This document shows positions 15,290 to 24,091 of a DNA stretch of 29,786 bases, piece by piece (within the stretch, counting starts at the first letter, position 1; each line of letters begins with the position of its first letter). Under the pieces are notes generated by a model, which saw only the letters and a list, made by a program, of their open reading frames with translations, was not told the DNA's origin and ran no database searches. The translations under genes were made by a program, and so were the position numbers. Source of the DNA: JAKACU01 sp021821185 (lineage in GTDB: Bacteria; Bacillota; Bacilli; Alicyclobacillales; SLC66); assembly GCA_027343965.1 (NCBI GenBank), contig DAHWJX010000017.1, positions 1-29,786 on the forward strand. Direction: 5' to 3'.

Positions 15290-17272
15290 ATGAGAGACGC
15301 GCTGCCTGGTTCTTTCGAACTTGTATCGAGCTATCAGCCGACAGGTGATCAACCAACAGCTATCGATGCGATCGCGCAAAGTCTGCAGTCAGGCAACAAG
15401 TTTCAGACGTTGCTTGGTGTCACTGGATCTGGTAAAACATTTACCGTAGCGAATGTCGTTGCCAAGATCAATCGACCTACGCTGGTGATCGCCCATAACA
15501 AGACGTTGGCGGCTCAATTGACAGCTGAATTTAAAGAGTTTTTTCCTAATAATGCAGTCGAGTACTTCGTCAGTTACTATGATTATTATCAGCCAGAAGC
15601 GTACATTCCCCAAACGGATACTTTTATTGAAAAAGACGCAAAAATTAATGATGAGATCGATAAATTGCGCCACTCAGCGACGAGTGCGCTATTTGAACGC
15701 AATGATGTGCTTGTCGTCGCTAGTGTATCAAGCATTTTTGGTCTAGGTAGTCCGATGAGTTATCGCGAACACGTTTTGTCGTTGCGAGTAGGTATGGAAA
15801 AACCTCGAAACGACATGTTGCGCCGTCTGGTCGATATGCAATATGAACGTAATGACATCAATTTTACGCGCGGAACATTTCGTGTGCGTGGCGATGTCGT
15901 CGAGATTGTACCTGCCTCGCATGGAGATCATGCTATTCGTGTCGAGTTATTTGGCGATGAGATTGAGCGCATTACAGAAGTTGATATTGTCACAGGGGAG
16001 ATTCTTGGTCGTCGAGAGCATGTGGCGATCTTTCCTGCATCGCACTTTGTATCGTCCAAAGAAACTATCATGCAGGCCGTTGACACGATTCGTGCGGAAC
16101 TTATCGAGCGGTTGCAAGAGTTGCGTGACGCTGGCAAACTGCTTGAAGCACAGAGACTAGAACAGCGCACGAACTATGATATTGAGATGATGCTTGAGGT
16201 GGGGTATTGTTCGGGGATAGAAAACTATTCGCGACACATGGATGGTCGTGTTGCAGGTGAGCCTCCGTTCACGTTGTTTGATTATTTTCCTAAAGATTTT
16301 CTGCTTGTGATCGATGAATCCCACGTCACGTTGCCTCAGCTTCATGGCATGTATGGTGGCGATCATACCCGGAAACTGACGCTCATTGAGCATGGTTTTC
16401 GTTTGCCGTCGTCGGCAGACAATAGGCCGTTGCGCTTTGAGGAGTTATCCCGATATGACTATCAGACGGTGTTTATCTCAGCTACGCCAGGAGATTACGA
16501 AAAGGAAGTCAGTACGAGCATTGTCGAGCAGATTATACGACCGACCGGATTGCTTGATCCGCTGATTCATGTACGCCCGATTAAAGGGCAGATCGATGAT
16601 CTGATCGGTGAGATTCGAAGACGTGTCACAAAGGAAGAACGCGTGCTTGTGACGACGCTCACGAAAAAAATGTCCGAAGATCTTACGGATTACCTGAAAG
16701 AAGTAGGCATTAAAGTGCGCTATCTGCACAGTGACATTAAGACACTCGAGCGTATGTCCATTTTGCGGGACCTGCGTCTGGGCGTCTTTGATGTGCTGAT
16801 CGGCATTAACCTGCTTCGTGAAGGCCTTGATTTGCCTGAAGTATCCTTGGTCGCTATCTTAGATGCTGACAAGGAAGGCTTTTTACGGGCGCAACGATCA
16901 CTGATCCAGACGATCGGTCGCGCAGCGAGAAATGCGCACGGTGAGGTCATTATGTACGCTGACTCCATCACGCGCTCTATGGATATCGCGATGAAAGAGA
17001 CTAATCGTCGGCGTCAATTGCAAACCGCTTATAATGAAGCGCATGGTATCACGCCAACGACCATACAAAAAGCGATTCGCGATGTGATCGAAGCGACGAA
17101 GGCCATGCCAAATGAAGATGAGCTTACTGTGAAGGCAGCTTCGATGTCCAAGGCAGAGCGTAAAGACCTGCTCAACCGTCTCGAGAAGGAAATGAAGGAA
17201 GCAGCGAAAGCATTGCAATTTGAACGCGCAGCACAGTTGCGCGACTTGATGATCGAACTTGCGGCTGTGTAA
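15290..17272 (+). CDS. uvrB: excinuclease ABC subunit B
   Basis: UvrB is the damage-verifying helicase-like subunit of nucleotide excision repair, loaded by UvrA and later bound by UvrC. With the start at ATG 15290 the protein is 660 residues, the normal length. The Walker A motif GVTGSGKT lies at 43-50. The beta-hairpin that probes DNA is in YFVSYYDYYQPEAYIP, helicase motif VI is in QTIGRAARN, and the UvrC-interacting UVR domain is at the C-terminus (EMKEAAKALQFERAAQLRDLM). A GTG 18 bases upstream is in frame but too close to its AGGAGG; AAGGAG with seven bases spacing marks 15290. uvrA follows after 30 bases. Confidence 0.97.
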   Translation: MRDALPGSFELVSSYQPTGDQPTAIDAIAQSLQSGNKFQTLLGVTGSGKTFTVANVVAKINRPTLVIAHNKTLAAQLTAEFKEFFPNNAVEYFVSYYDYYQPEAYIPQTDTFIEKDAKINDEIDKLRHSATSALFERNDVLVVASVSSIFGLGSPMSYREHVLSLRVGMEKPRNDMLRRLVDMQYERNDINFTRGTFRVRGDVVEIVPASHGDHAIRVELFGDEIERITEVDIVTGEILGRREHVAIFPASHFVSSKETIMQAVDTIRAELIERLQELRDAGKLLEAQRLEQRTNYDIEMMLEVGYCSGIENYSRHMDGRVAGEPPFTLFDYFPKDFLLVIDESHVTLPQLHGMYGGDHTRKLTLIEHGFRLPSSADNRPLRFEELSRYDYQTVFISATPGDYEKEVSTSIVEQIIRPTGLLDPLIHVRPIKGQIDDLIGEIRRRVTKEERVLVTTLTKKMSEDLTDYLKEVGIKVRYLHSDIKTLERMSILRDLRLGVFDVLIGINLLREGLDLPEVSLVAILDADKEGFLRAQRSLIQTIGRAARNAHGEVIMYADSITRSMDIAMKETNRRRQLQTAYNEAHGITPTTIQKAIRDVIEATKAMPNEDELTVKAASMSKAERKDLLNRLEKEMKEAAKALQFERAAQLRDLMIELAAV

Positions 17273-17302
17273 TGACAGTTGTGGAAAACTAAGGAGAAGA
17301 AC

Positions 17303-20158
17303 ATGACACAAGATGCAATCGTGGTTAAAGGTGCGCGTGTCCATAATCTTAAAAATATCGATATCGAGCTTCCACGCGATAAATTAGTGGTTTTTACAGG
17401 GTTAAGCGGCTCGGGCAAATCATCCTTGGCATTTGACACGTTGTATGCTGAAGGTCAGCGGCGTTATGTAGAGTCCTTGTCTGCGTATGCCAGGCAATTC
17501 CTCGGTCAAATGGATAAGCCTGATGTTGACTCGATTGAAGGGCTATCGCCTGCGATTAGTATCGACCAAAAGACGACGAGTCGCAATCCGCGTTCGACGG
17601 TAGGAACCGTAACGGAAATTTATGATTACCTGAGATTGCTTTTCGCTCGAGTAGGCACACCATATTGTCCCAAATGTGCGACACCGATCACTTCGCAAAC
17701 AATCGATCAAATGGTTGATCGCGTAATGACCTTGCCGACAGCAACGCGCATTCAAATTCTCGCACCGATCATTACGGGCAAAAAAGGTGAACACGTCAAA
17801 ATTCTCGAGGATTTGACGAAAGCAGGTTACGTACGTGTGCGCGTGGATGGCGTTTTGCGAGAACTGTCTGAAGAGTTCAAGCTTGAAAAAAACAAAAAAC
17901 ACCATATCGCTGTTGTGGTTGACCGCATCATCGTGAAAGAGGATGTTTCCACGCGGTTGGCAGATAGTCTTGAAAGCGCCTTATCGTTAGCGGACGGAAC
18001 GGTGATCGTCGATATCCTTGATGGCGAGGAAATGCTTTTTAGTCAAAACTTGGCCTGTCCCACTTGCGGCTACAGCGTGCAAGAGATTAGCCCACGCATG
18101 TTTTCCTTTAATAGTCCATTTGGTGCCTGCCCTGCGTGTACAGGGCTTGGTCAAAAGCTTGAAGTCGATATCGATCGTGTCATCCCCGATCGCACACGAA
18201 CGATTCGTGATGGGGCTATCGCACCATGGGCTGGATCAACGTCGACGTACTATCCCGAACTCTTAGCCAATGCCTGTGCCAAACTCGGGGTGTCTTTGGA
18301 CATGCCCATAGATGAGATTGATGACAATGCATTGCAACACCTGTTAAATGGAATGCCTCAGGAAAAAGTACATTTTACTTTTATGAATGATTTTGGTCAG
18401 GTAAAAGATGCCGAAGTGGCTTTTGAGGGTGTCATCCCGAACCTTGAACGAAGATTTCGCGATACAGGCTCTGATTCGATTCGCGAATTTATCGAAGGTT
18501 TTATGAGTAGCAATCCGTGTCCTTCATGCCATGGCAGACGGCTCAAACCGGATAGTCTAGCGGTTAAAATCACTGGGACATCGATTGCTGACTTGACCGA
18601 TATGTCGATCACGGAAGTTCTGGATTTTTTTCAACACATCACCCTAACGCCTAAAGAGCAACAAATCGCTGAGCTGGTGCTTCGTGAAATTATTTCGCGC
18701 GTTGGTTTTTTGCGCGATGTTGGTTTAAATTATCTCTCACTGTCGCGCGCTGCAGGGACACTTTCCGGTGGCGAGGCGCAGCGTATTCGCCTTGCGACGC
18801 AGATTGGATCTAGCTTGGTTGGTGTGCTGTACATTTTGGATGAACCCAGCATTGGCTTGCACCAACGTGACAATGCCCGTCTGATTCAAACACTGACGCG
18901 TATGCGCGATCTGGGCAATACTCTGATCGTCGTTGAACATGATGAAGAGACGATGTTTGCAGCCGATCAGATCGTGGATGTGGGCCCAGGAGCCGGCGTT
19001 CATGGCGGAATGATCGTCGCGCAAGGTACTGTACAAGAGATTATGGCGCATCCAAGTTCCTTGACGGGTCAGTTTTTAAGCGGCCGACGCTTCATTCCGG
19101 TGCCGGAAACAAGACGCCCTATTGGGGAACGATTTTTTACCATCAAAGGTGCCTCTGAAAACAACCTTAAAGGCATAACGGTGCGCTTCCCGGTCGGTGT
19201 ATTGACTTGTGTGACCGGCGTCTCTGGATCAGGAAAAAGCACATTGGTCAATGAAATTTTGTATAAGATTCTTGCCTCACAACTGAACGGCGCACGTGTG
19301 CGGCCGGGACGGTATAAAGCGATGGATGGGCTTGCAAATCTAGAAAAGGTCATCGATATCGACCAATCACCGATTGGACGTACACCACGCTCCAATCCAG
19401 CTACGTATACGGGTGTTTTCGATGATATCCGTGACGTGTTTGCCAACACGACCGAGGCTAAAGTACGAGGCTACAACAAAGGGCGATTTAGTTTCAATAT
19501 TCGTGGCGGGCGTTGTGAGGCATGTAAAGGTGACGGCATCATTAAAATTGAAATGCACTTTTTGCCGGATGTGTATGTACCATGCGAAGTATGTAAAGGC
19601 AAACGCTATAACCGAGAGACGCTCGAGGTGCATTATAAGGGCAAATCCATTGCTGATGTCCTGGATATGACGATTGATGATGCGGCAGTCTTTTTTGAAA
19701 ATGTACCGCGCATCACGAGACGTTTGCAGACGCTCGTCGAAGTTGGCCTTGGTTACATGAAGTTGGGGCAGCCTGCGACTACCTTGTCAGGTGGCGAGGC
19801 ACAGCGTGTGAAGCTGGCATCCGAACTGCATCGGCGTAGCACGGGACGAACGATGTATATATTGGACGAACCGACAACAGGTTTGCATGTCGCTGATATT
19901 GAAAAGCTGTTGCATGTACTCACAAGGCTGGTGGATGCAGGAGATTCTGTGGTAGTCATTGAACACAATCTTGATGTCATTAAAACAGCTGATTATATCA
20001 TCGATCTTGGACCTGAAGGCGGCGATGGTGGAGGACAACTTGTTGCTTCTGGAACGCCTGAAGAAATCGTGCGCAATAAAGCATCGTACACGGGACAGTT
20101 TCTTCTACCCGTACTTTTGCGTGATCGTGAGCGTTCGAAAACTTTGCTGGCCCAATAG
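17303..20158 (+). CDS. uvrA: excinuclease ABC subunit A
   Basis: UvrA is the dimeric ATPase that first recognises DNA lesions and hands them to UvrB. The start at ATG 17303, behind AAGGAG, gives 951 residues, as usual. Two ABC cassettes are present: Walker A GLSGSGKSS (33-41) and GVSGSGKST, each with its signature (TLSGGEAQR twice) and Walker B (LDEPS and LDEPT). Zinc-binding cysteine pairs are visible at CPKC, CPTCGY...CPAC, CPSCHGRR and CEACKGDG...CEVCKGKR; the last is the zinc finger needed for DNA damage binding. It shares the SOS-controlled transcript with uvrB, and no promoter is seen in the short gap. Confidence 0.97.
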   Translation: MTQDAIVVKGARVHNLKNIDIELPRDKLVVFTGLSGSGKSSLAFDTLYAEGQRRYVESLSAYARQFLGQMDKPDVDSIEGLSPAISIDQKTTSRNPRSTVGTVTEIYDYLRLLFARVGTPYCPKCATPITSQTIDQMVDRVMTLPTATRIQILAPIITGKKGEHVKILEDLTKAGYVRVRVDGVLRELSEEFKLEKNKKHHIAVVVDRIIVKEDVSTRLADSLESALSLADGTVIVDILDGEEMLFSQNLACPTCGYSVQEISPRMFSFNSPFGACPACTGLGQKLEVDIDRVIPDRTRTIRDGAIAPWAGSTSTYYPELLANACAKLGVSLDMPIDEIDDNALQHLLNGMPQEKVHFTFMNDFGQVKDAEVAFEGVIPNLERRFRDTGSDSIREFIEGFMSSNPCPSCHGRRLKPDSLAVKITGTSIADLTDMSITEVLDFFQHITLTPKEQQIAELVLREIISRVGFLRDVGLNYLSLSRAAGTLSGGEAQRIRLATQIGSSLVGVLYILDEPSIGLHQRDNARLIQTLTRMRDLGNTLIVVEHDEETMFAADQIVDVGPGAGVHGGMIVAQGTVQEIMAHPSSLTGQFLSGRRFIPVPETRRPIGERFFTIKGASENNLKGITVRFPVGVLTCVTGVSGSGKSTLVNEILYKILASQLNGARVRPGRYKAMDGLANLEKVIDIDQSPIGRTPRSNPATYTGVFDDIRDVFANTTEAKVRGYNKGRFSFNIRGGRCEACKGDGIIKIEMHFLPDVYVPCEVCKGKRYNRETLEVHYKGKSIADVLDMTIDDAAVFFENVPRITRRLQTLVEVGLGYMKLGQPATTLSGGEAQRVKLASELHRRSTGRTMYILDEPTTGLHVADIEKLLHVLTRLVDAGDSVVVIEHNLDVIKTADYIIDLGPEGGDGGGQLVASGTPEEIVRNKASYTGQFLLPVLLRDRERSKTLLAQ

Positions 20159-20170
20159 GAAGGTGTTCGT

Positions 20171-21199
20171 TTGAAACAGTTTCACGAGATCGAACAGGTG
20201 CTGGGACGGCGGGTGGTGTTTTGCGACCACCTGCCGGAACCATTGCGCCATGTACCGCAAAGCACGTTGTTAGATGGGGTTCTTTACGAGGGACATATAT
20301 GGAGACAGATAATGATGAAAGCAAAATCTGTCTATTTTTGCTATCGTCAAGGTACTGTGAGCCAATCCGAGTTGTACCTCTTACAACTCGCGTTAGCCGA
20401 TAAGGAACGAGATCGTGCACAGCGCATTCCTGAATGGCAACGACAGGTGATCGAAGTAATCCATCAACCTGTAGAAGGTTTCACCACCCTTAATGAAGCC
20501 GATTTGCCTGCTGATATCCTGGTACCGTGGACATGGCCAGTTTTTTGCGTGGGACTCCGTCTAAGTGACCGCCAGCAAACCTCTATGCTCGCGGAGGAAG
20601 TTAAGCGAGTACTTGATTCCTTGTCTGACGGGATCGACTTTCGCCCATTTGTGACAGCCGAATCCTCTTTTTTATTGTGCATTTTTTCTTCCTCGACGCA
20701 AGAAAAAGATCCGGACATGACTGGTGAAGATGTTGCTCGCGCTATGGTAGATGGCTTACTTTCCGAAGAATTCATTGATTTGCGTGCTGTATTCAGTGGC
20801 GCACTCAATAATTTTGCTGATGTGCTTTCGACAGTAAGACGAATGGTTTTTATCGCGCTAACTGCTGAAACTCTGCAAACTGACAAGCGTGTCTTGTCCA
20901 TACAGGGCCTAGGGATCTATGAGTTGCTCTACGCTGCGAAAACATCTTTTAAAAAAGCTTACGCGAATCATGTATTGCCACCTGTGGCCGTTAGTAGTCT
21001 TGGTGCTGAGCTAGAGCAAACGGTGATGATGTTTATTACTTGTGATCTGAATATGAGTGAAACAGCGAGACAGTTGTATTTACATCGTAACAGTCTCTTA
21101 TATCGAATCGAGCGCATCAAGGAATTGACAGGTTATGATATTCGCCATTTTGACGACGCTGTCACCGTATGGTCTGCCCTATTATTGCGTCGGCTTTAA
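20171..21199 (+). CDS. PucR/CdaR-type transcriptional regulator
   Basis: The last 60 or so residues form the PucR-type helix-turn-helix: MSETARQLYLHRNSLLYRIE RIKELTG (split here at residue 20 of the motif) matches the family pattern TA..L..HRNTLLYRL..I...TG. The central part, about 160-270, resembles the GGDEF-like CdaR domain. The N-terminal 100 residues match no sensor domain I recognise. The start is a TTG at 20171 behind AGGAAGGTG; no ATG fits. The protein is 342 residues and lies 12 bases after uvrA and ahead of msmX. A role in control of sugar or organic acid uptake is plausible from the family and the neighbour, but the effector is unknown. Confidence 0.75.
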   Translation: MKQFHEIEQVLGRRVVFCDHLPEPLRHVPQSTLLDGVLYEGHIWRQIMMKAKSVYFCYRQGTVSQSELYLLQLALADKERDRAQRIPEWQRQVIEVIHQPVEGFTTLNEADLPADILVPWTWPVFCVGLRLSDRQQTSMLAEEVKRVLDSLSDGIDFRPFVTAESSFLLCIFSSSTQEKDPDMTGEDVARAMVDGLLSEEFIDLRAVFSGALNNFADVLSTVRRMVFIALTAETLQTDKRVLSIQGLGIYELLYAAKTSFKKAYANHVLPPVAVSSLGAELEQTVMMFITCDLNMSETARQLYLHRNSLLYRIERIKELTGYDIRHFDDAVTVWSALLLRRL

Positions 21200-21335
21200 G
21201 TAACTCCTATGTGACGAAGTGCCTAAAGTGTACGCGGGATGTTTGTATACGTTGCCATATAGAAGCTCGAGTCACGAAAGCGCTATACTACAGGACATAG
21301 AGGTGCGCATCGCACAAGAAAGGGGAACATCAGTC

Positions 21336-22445
21336 TTGGCTGAAGTTAAACTCTCACACATTTATAAAAAGTATGCTGGTAATGTTGTTGCGGTTACCGA
21401 TTTTAATTTGGATATCGCGGATAAAGAATTTATCGTCTTGGTAGGTCCTTCTGGTTGCGGCAAGTCCACTACGTTGCGTATGATCGCGGGTCTTGAGGAA
21501 ATTTCCGAAGGTGACTTGATGATTGGCTCGAAGCGCGTCAACGACGTGCCGCCAAAAGATCGTGACATCGCTATGGTGTTTCAAAACTATGCGTTGTATC
21601 CTCATATGACGGTTTTTCAAAACATGGCATTTGGATTAAAACTGCGTCACTTCCCGAAAGCAGAAATTGAAAAGCGCGTGCGAGAAGCTGCGCAGATTCT
21701 TGATATCGAACATTTGTTGCAACGTAAACCAAAGGCTTTATCAGGCGGTCAGCGGCAACGTGTTGCACTTGGACGCGCAATTGTTCGCGAACCACAAGCG
21801 TTCTTGATGGACGAACCATTGTCAAACTTGGATGCCAAATTGCGTGTGCAAATGAGAACCGAGATCAGCAAATTGCATAAGCGCCTGCAAACCACCTTTA
21901 TTTACGTCACGCACGATCAAACGGAAGCCATGACGATGGGTGATCGAATCGTGGTTATGAAGGACGGATTGGTACAACAAGTGGCAACACCGCAAGAAAT
22001 TTATAATCATCCGAAAAATCTCTTCGTGGCTGGATTTATTGGATCGCCTGCGATGAATTTCTTGCAAGGTAGCATTCAAGAAGAAGGCGGCGTGTTGAAG
22101 TTTGTCGCTGATGGTGTTTCTTTGACGATACCAGAAGGACGTCATGATGTTTTGCGCGCCAAACAAGTGATTAATAAACCTGTGATTTTCGGTGTTCGCC
22201 CTGAGAATATCCATGATGAACCTGTTTACACAGAGACTTATCCAGGTGGCGTGTTTGAAGCGAACGTCGATGTCGTTGAACATATGGGCTCTGAAATGTA
22301 CCTGTTCATGGACATTAAAGGACAGCAATTGACTGCTCGGATCGTGGCTCGCACAGATGTAAAGGCCGGAGATCGCGTACGTTTGGCCGTCGACATGAGC
22401 AAGTTGCACTTGTTTGACAAAGAAACGGAAGAAGCCATTTTATAA
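21336..22445 (+). CDS. msmX: multi-sugar ABC importer ATPase MsmX (UgpC-like)
   Basis: This cytoplasmic ATPase drives carbohydrate ABC importers. The 369 residues match MsmX (about 365): Walker A GPSGCGKST, Q-loop VFQNYALYPHMTV, signature LSGGQRQR, Walker B FLMDEPLSNLD, switch THDQTEAM, and a C-terminal regulatory OB-like (TOBE) part from about 240. The start is a TTG at 21336 giving MAEVKLSHIYKKY, the same opening as B. subtilis MsmX. Longer in-frame readings from 21219 add 39 unrelated residues. There is no permease or binding protein nearby, which fits MsmX as a shared ATPase serving several importers. A long hairpin ends the unit. Confidence 0.9.
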   Translation: MAEVKLSHIYKKYAGNVVAVTDFNLDIADKEFIVLVGPSGCGKSTTLRMIAGLEEISEGDLMIGSKRVNDVPPKDRDIAMVFQNYALYPHMTVFQNMAFGLKLRHFPKAEIEKRVREAAQILDIEHLLQRKPKALSGGQRQRVALGRAIVREPQAFLMDEPLSNLDAKLRVQMRTEISKLHKRLQTTFIYVTHDQTEAMTMGDRIVVMKDGLVQQVATPQEIYNHPKNLFVAGFIGSPAMNFLQGSIQEEGGVLKFVADGVSLTIPEGRHDVLRAKQVINKPVIFGVRPENIHDEPVYTETYPGGVFEANVDVVEHMGSEMYLFMDIKGQQLTARIVARTDVKAGDRVRLAVDMSKLHLFDKETEEAIL

Positions 22446-22458
22446 GAACTACGTGGTA

Positions 22459-22501
22459 AGCACAAACAGGCAGGGGGAAGAACCTCCTGCCTGTTTGTGC
22501 T
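22459..22501 (+). terminator. 19-bp hairpin after msmX
   Basis: Two 19-base arms (22459-22477 and 22483-22501) pair almost completely, with one G-U, around an AAGAA loop. The stem is GC-rich near the loop and is followed after seven bases by ATATATTTTTA, a loose T-rich tract. It is the likely transcription end of the regulator-msmX unit and separates it from hprK. Confidence 0.75.
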
Positions 22502-22567
22502 AGGAGATATATTTTTATGATAATCTAAGGGGAAAATGGGAATGGATGTTATGAGGGGAGTATTTTT

Positions 22568-23503
22568 ATGGCGGAGTATGTGACAGTACAGGAACTTGTC
22601 GATGAGTTGTCATTAGAACTCATCGATGCAGGCACCGGGCTTGAACGAAAGATTGAAACGTTTGAGATCAATCGACCGGGGCTCGCTTTATCAGGTTTTT
22701 TTATGTACTATCCGTCGGAACGGGTGCAACTATTAGGACGGACGGAACTGGCTTATATGCATTCTTTATCCGAAGAAGAACTGAAAGAACGCGTCGTAAA
22801 AATGTGTTCTTTTGACAATACACCGTGCATCATTTTTACCAGAGGACTTGAGGTGCCAAAGGTTCTTTTAAAGGCCTCTAAGGATGCGGGCATTCCGCTT
22901 CTTCGCACGCATTTATCGACACCGCGTATCTTATCGCAATTGACAAGCTTTTTAGAATTGCGACTCGCCCCTGAGATTCTGGTTCATGGCGTATTAGTCG
23001 ATGTTTATGGAATCGGCATTTTAATGACGGGATCAAGCGGCATAGGCAAAAGTGAAACAGCTCTTGAATTATTGAAACGAGGGCACCGGCTCGTCGCTGA
23101 TGATGCTGTCGAGATCCGGCAAATTGCCGATGACACCTTGGTCGGCACTGTTCCGCCACTGCTTCAATATCTGCTCGAAATTCGCGGGTTAGGTGTACTA
23201 AACGCCATGACATTATTTGGCGCAGGAGCCGTGAGAACGCATAAACGCATTGAAATGATTATTGAATTGGAATCCTGGCAAGAAAACCGATCTTATGATC
23301 GGCTTGGACTGGATGATACAAAACGTAAGATTCTTGGTGTTGAGTTGACGGCTTTAACAGTTCCTGTACGCCCAGGTCGCAACCTTGCGATCATCATTGA
23401 AGTGGCCGCGATGAATCAGCGATTAAAACGAATGGGGTATCATGCGGCACGCGAACTTTCTGAGAAATTACTGTCAAGTATGCAGGACCAACAGCAGGGA
23501 TGA
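22568..23503 (+). CDS. hprK: HPr kinase/phosphorylase
   Basis: HprK phosphorylates Ser46 of HPr (and Crh) with ATP when glycolytic intermediates are high, and removes the phosphate with inorganic phosphate when they are low. It thereby sets CcpA-dependent carbon catabolite repression. The 311 residues have an N-terminal MurF-like domain (1-130) and a C-terminal kinase domain with His140 in VHGVLVDVYGIGILMTG, Walker A GSSGIGKSE (155-163) and the family signature EIRGLGVLNAMTLFGAGAV. The start ATG lies eight bases after GAGGGGAG. In B. subtilis lgt and ppaX follow; here the acyltransferase follows directly. Confidence 0.96.
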   Translation: MAEYVTVQELVDELSLELIDAGTGLERKIETFEINRPGLALSGFFMYYPSERVQLLGRTELAYMHSLSEEELKERVVKMCSFDNTPCIIFTRGLEVPKVLLKASKDAGIPLLRTHLSTPRILSQLTSFLELRLAPEILVHGVLVDVYGIGILMTGSSGIGKSETALELLKRGHRLVADDAVEIRQIADDTLVGTVPPLLQYLLEIRGLGVLNAMTLFGAGAVRTHKRIEMIIELESWQENRSYDRLGLDDTKRKILGVELTALTVPVRPGRNLAIIIEVAAMNQRLKRMGYHAARELSEKLLSSMQDQQQG

Positions 23504-23519
23504 TGTAAAGGAGATTGCC

Positions 23520-24011
23520 ATGCGGCGCCTTCAGCGTCTCTCTTTAGAAGCTAAAGGGAAGGAAACCTGTAATCCACTTTATCGACTCTACGACACCGTG
23601 CCCTGGTGGCGCGTTTTATGGGTGACGTTCGTTATCGTTTGTGCCAGGGTATGTCCCAGCTTTCCCCTCAAAAATAACATGTACCGCTCATTAGGTATGC
23701 AGATCGGCGATCAAACAGCGATCGCCTTTTATGTCATGATGGATCTTTTACATCCGGAATGGATTACGATCGGAAAAAACTGCGTGATTGGCTACAACAC
23801 GACGATTTTAACGCATGAATACCTTATCGATGAATATCGATTTGGTCAGGTGATTCTTGGCGATGAAGTCATGGTCGGCGCTAACGTGACAATTTTAGCA
23901 GGGGTTACGATCGGTCGGCGTGCCGTGATTGGGGCAGGATCTGTAGTGACAAGCGACATTCCTGAAGGTGCTTTTGCTTTTGGCGTACCAGCACGCGTGA
24001 TCGAACATTGA
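23520..24011 (+). CDS. hexapeptide-repeat acyltransferase, YvoF/maltose O-acetyltransferase type
   Basis: The 163-residue protein has a left-handed beta-helix made of hexapeptide repeats from about residue 70 on (ITIGKN, VIGYNT, VILGDE, VMVGAN, VTIGRR, AVIGAGSVV), with a probable catalytic histidine in ILTHEY and the typical C-terminal FGVPARVI. A hydrophobic stretch near residues 28-45 may touch the membrane. The ATG at 23520 behind AAAGGAG is preferred to an upstream start at 23442 that would overlap hprK by 62 bases. In B. subtilis the acetyltransferase gene yvoF sits between hprK-lgt-ppaX and hisZ, the same relative place. The acceptor substrate is unknown. Confidence 0.85.
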   Translation: MRRLQRLSLEAKGKETCNPLYRLYDTVPWWRVLWVTFVIVCARVCPSFPLKNNMYRSLGMQIGDQTAIAFYVMMDLLHPEWITIGKNCVIGYNTTILTHEYLIDEYRFGQVILGDEVMVGANVTILAGVTIGRRAVIGAGSVVTSDIPEGAFAFGVPARVIEH

Positions 24012-24037
24012 CAGGTGTTTTACGGCCATGATAGGAT
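24008..24037 (+). promoter_or_regulatory. SigA-type promoter of the his operon
   Basis: A perfect TTGACA (24008-24013) is followed after 18 bases by TAGGAT (24032-24037), four of six matches to the -10 consensus. The start of transcription would be near 24044, about 48 bases before hisZ. The -35 overlaps the last codons of the acyltransferase gene, so this is an embedded promoter that makes the his genes independent of hprK. Confidence 0.6.
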
Positions 24038-24051
24038 AGACAAAACAAATG

Positions 24052-24075
24052 CTTTAGTATATTAATGTGCTAAAG
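24052..24075 (+). promoter_or_regulatory. candidate operator in the his leader
   Basis: CTTTAG (24052-24057) and CTAAAG (24070-24075) are perfect inverted arms with a 12-base AT-rich spacer, placed just after the predicted transcription start and before the hisZ ribosome binding site. Such a palindrome could be bound by a repressor, for instance a TrpR-type (YerC/HisR) regulator known for his genes in some Firmicutes. I cannot confirm that the motif matches that family. No T-box is seen; the leader is too short. Confidence 0.45.
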
Positions 24076-24091
24076 TGGCGGGTGGGTTGAC

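Noticed and set aside
21219..21335. 39-codon N-terminal extension of msmX
   Set aside because: The extension resembles no MsmX N-terminus and has no ribosome binding site. The TTG at 21336 gives the conserved MAEVKLSHIYK start.
21822..22409. 195-codon minus-strand frame opposite msmX
   Set aside because: It is fully covered by msmX, which has all expected motifs. The product is rich in His and Asn with no family signal.
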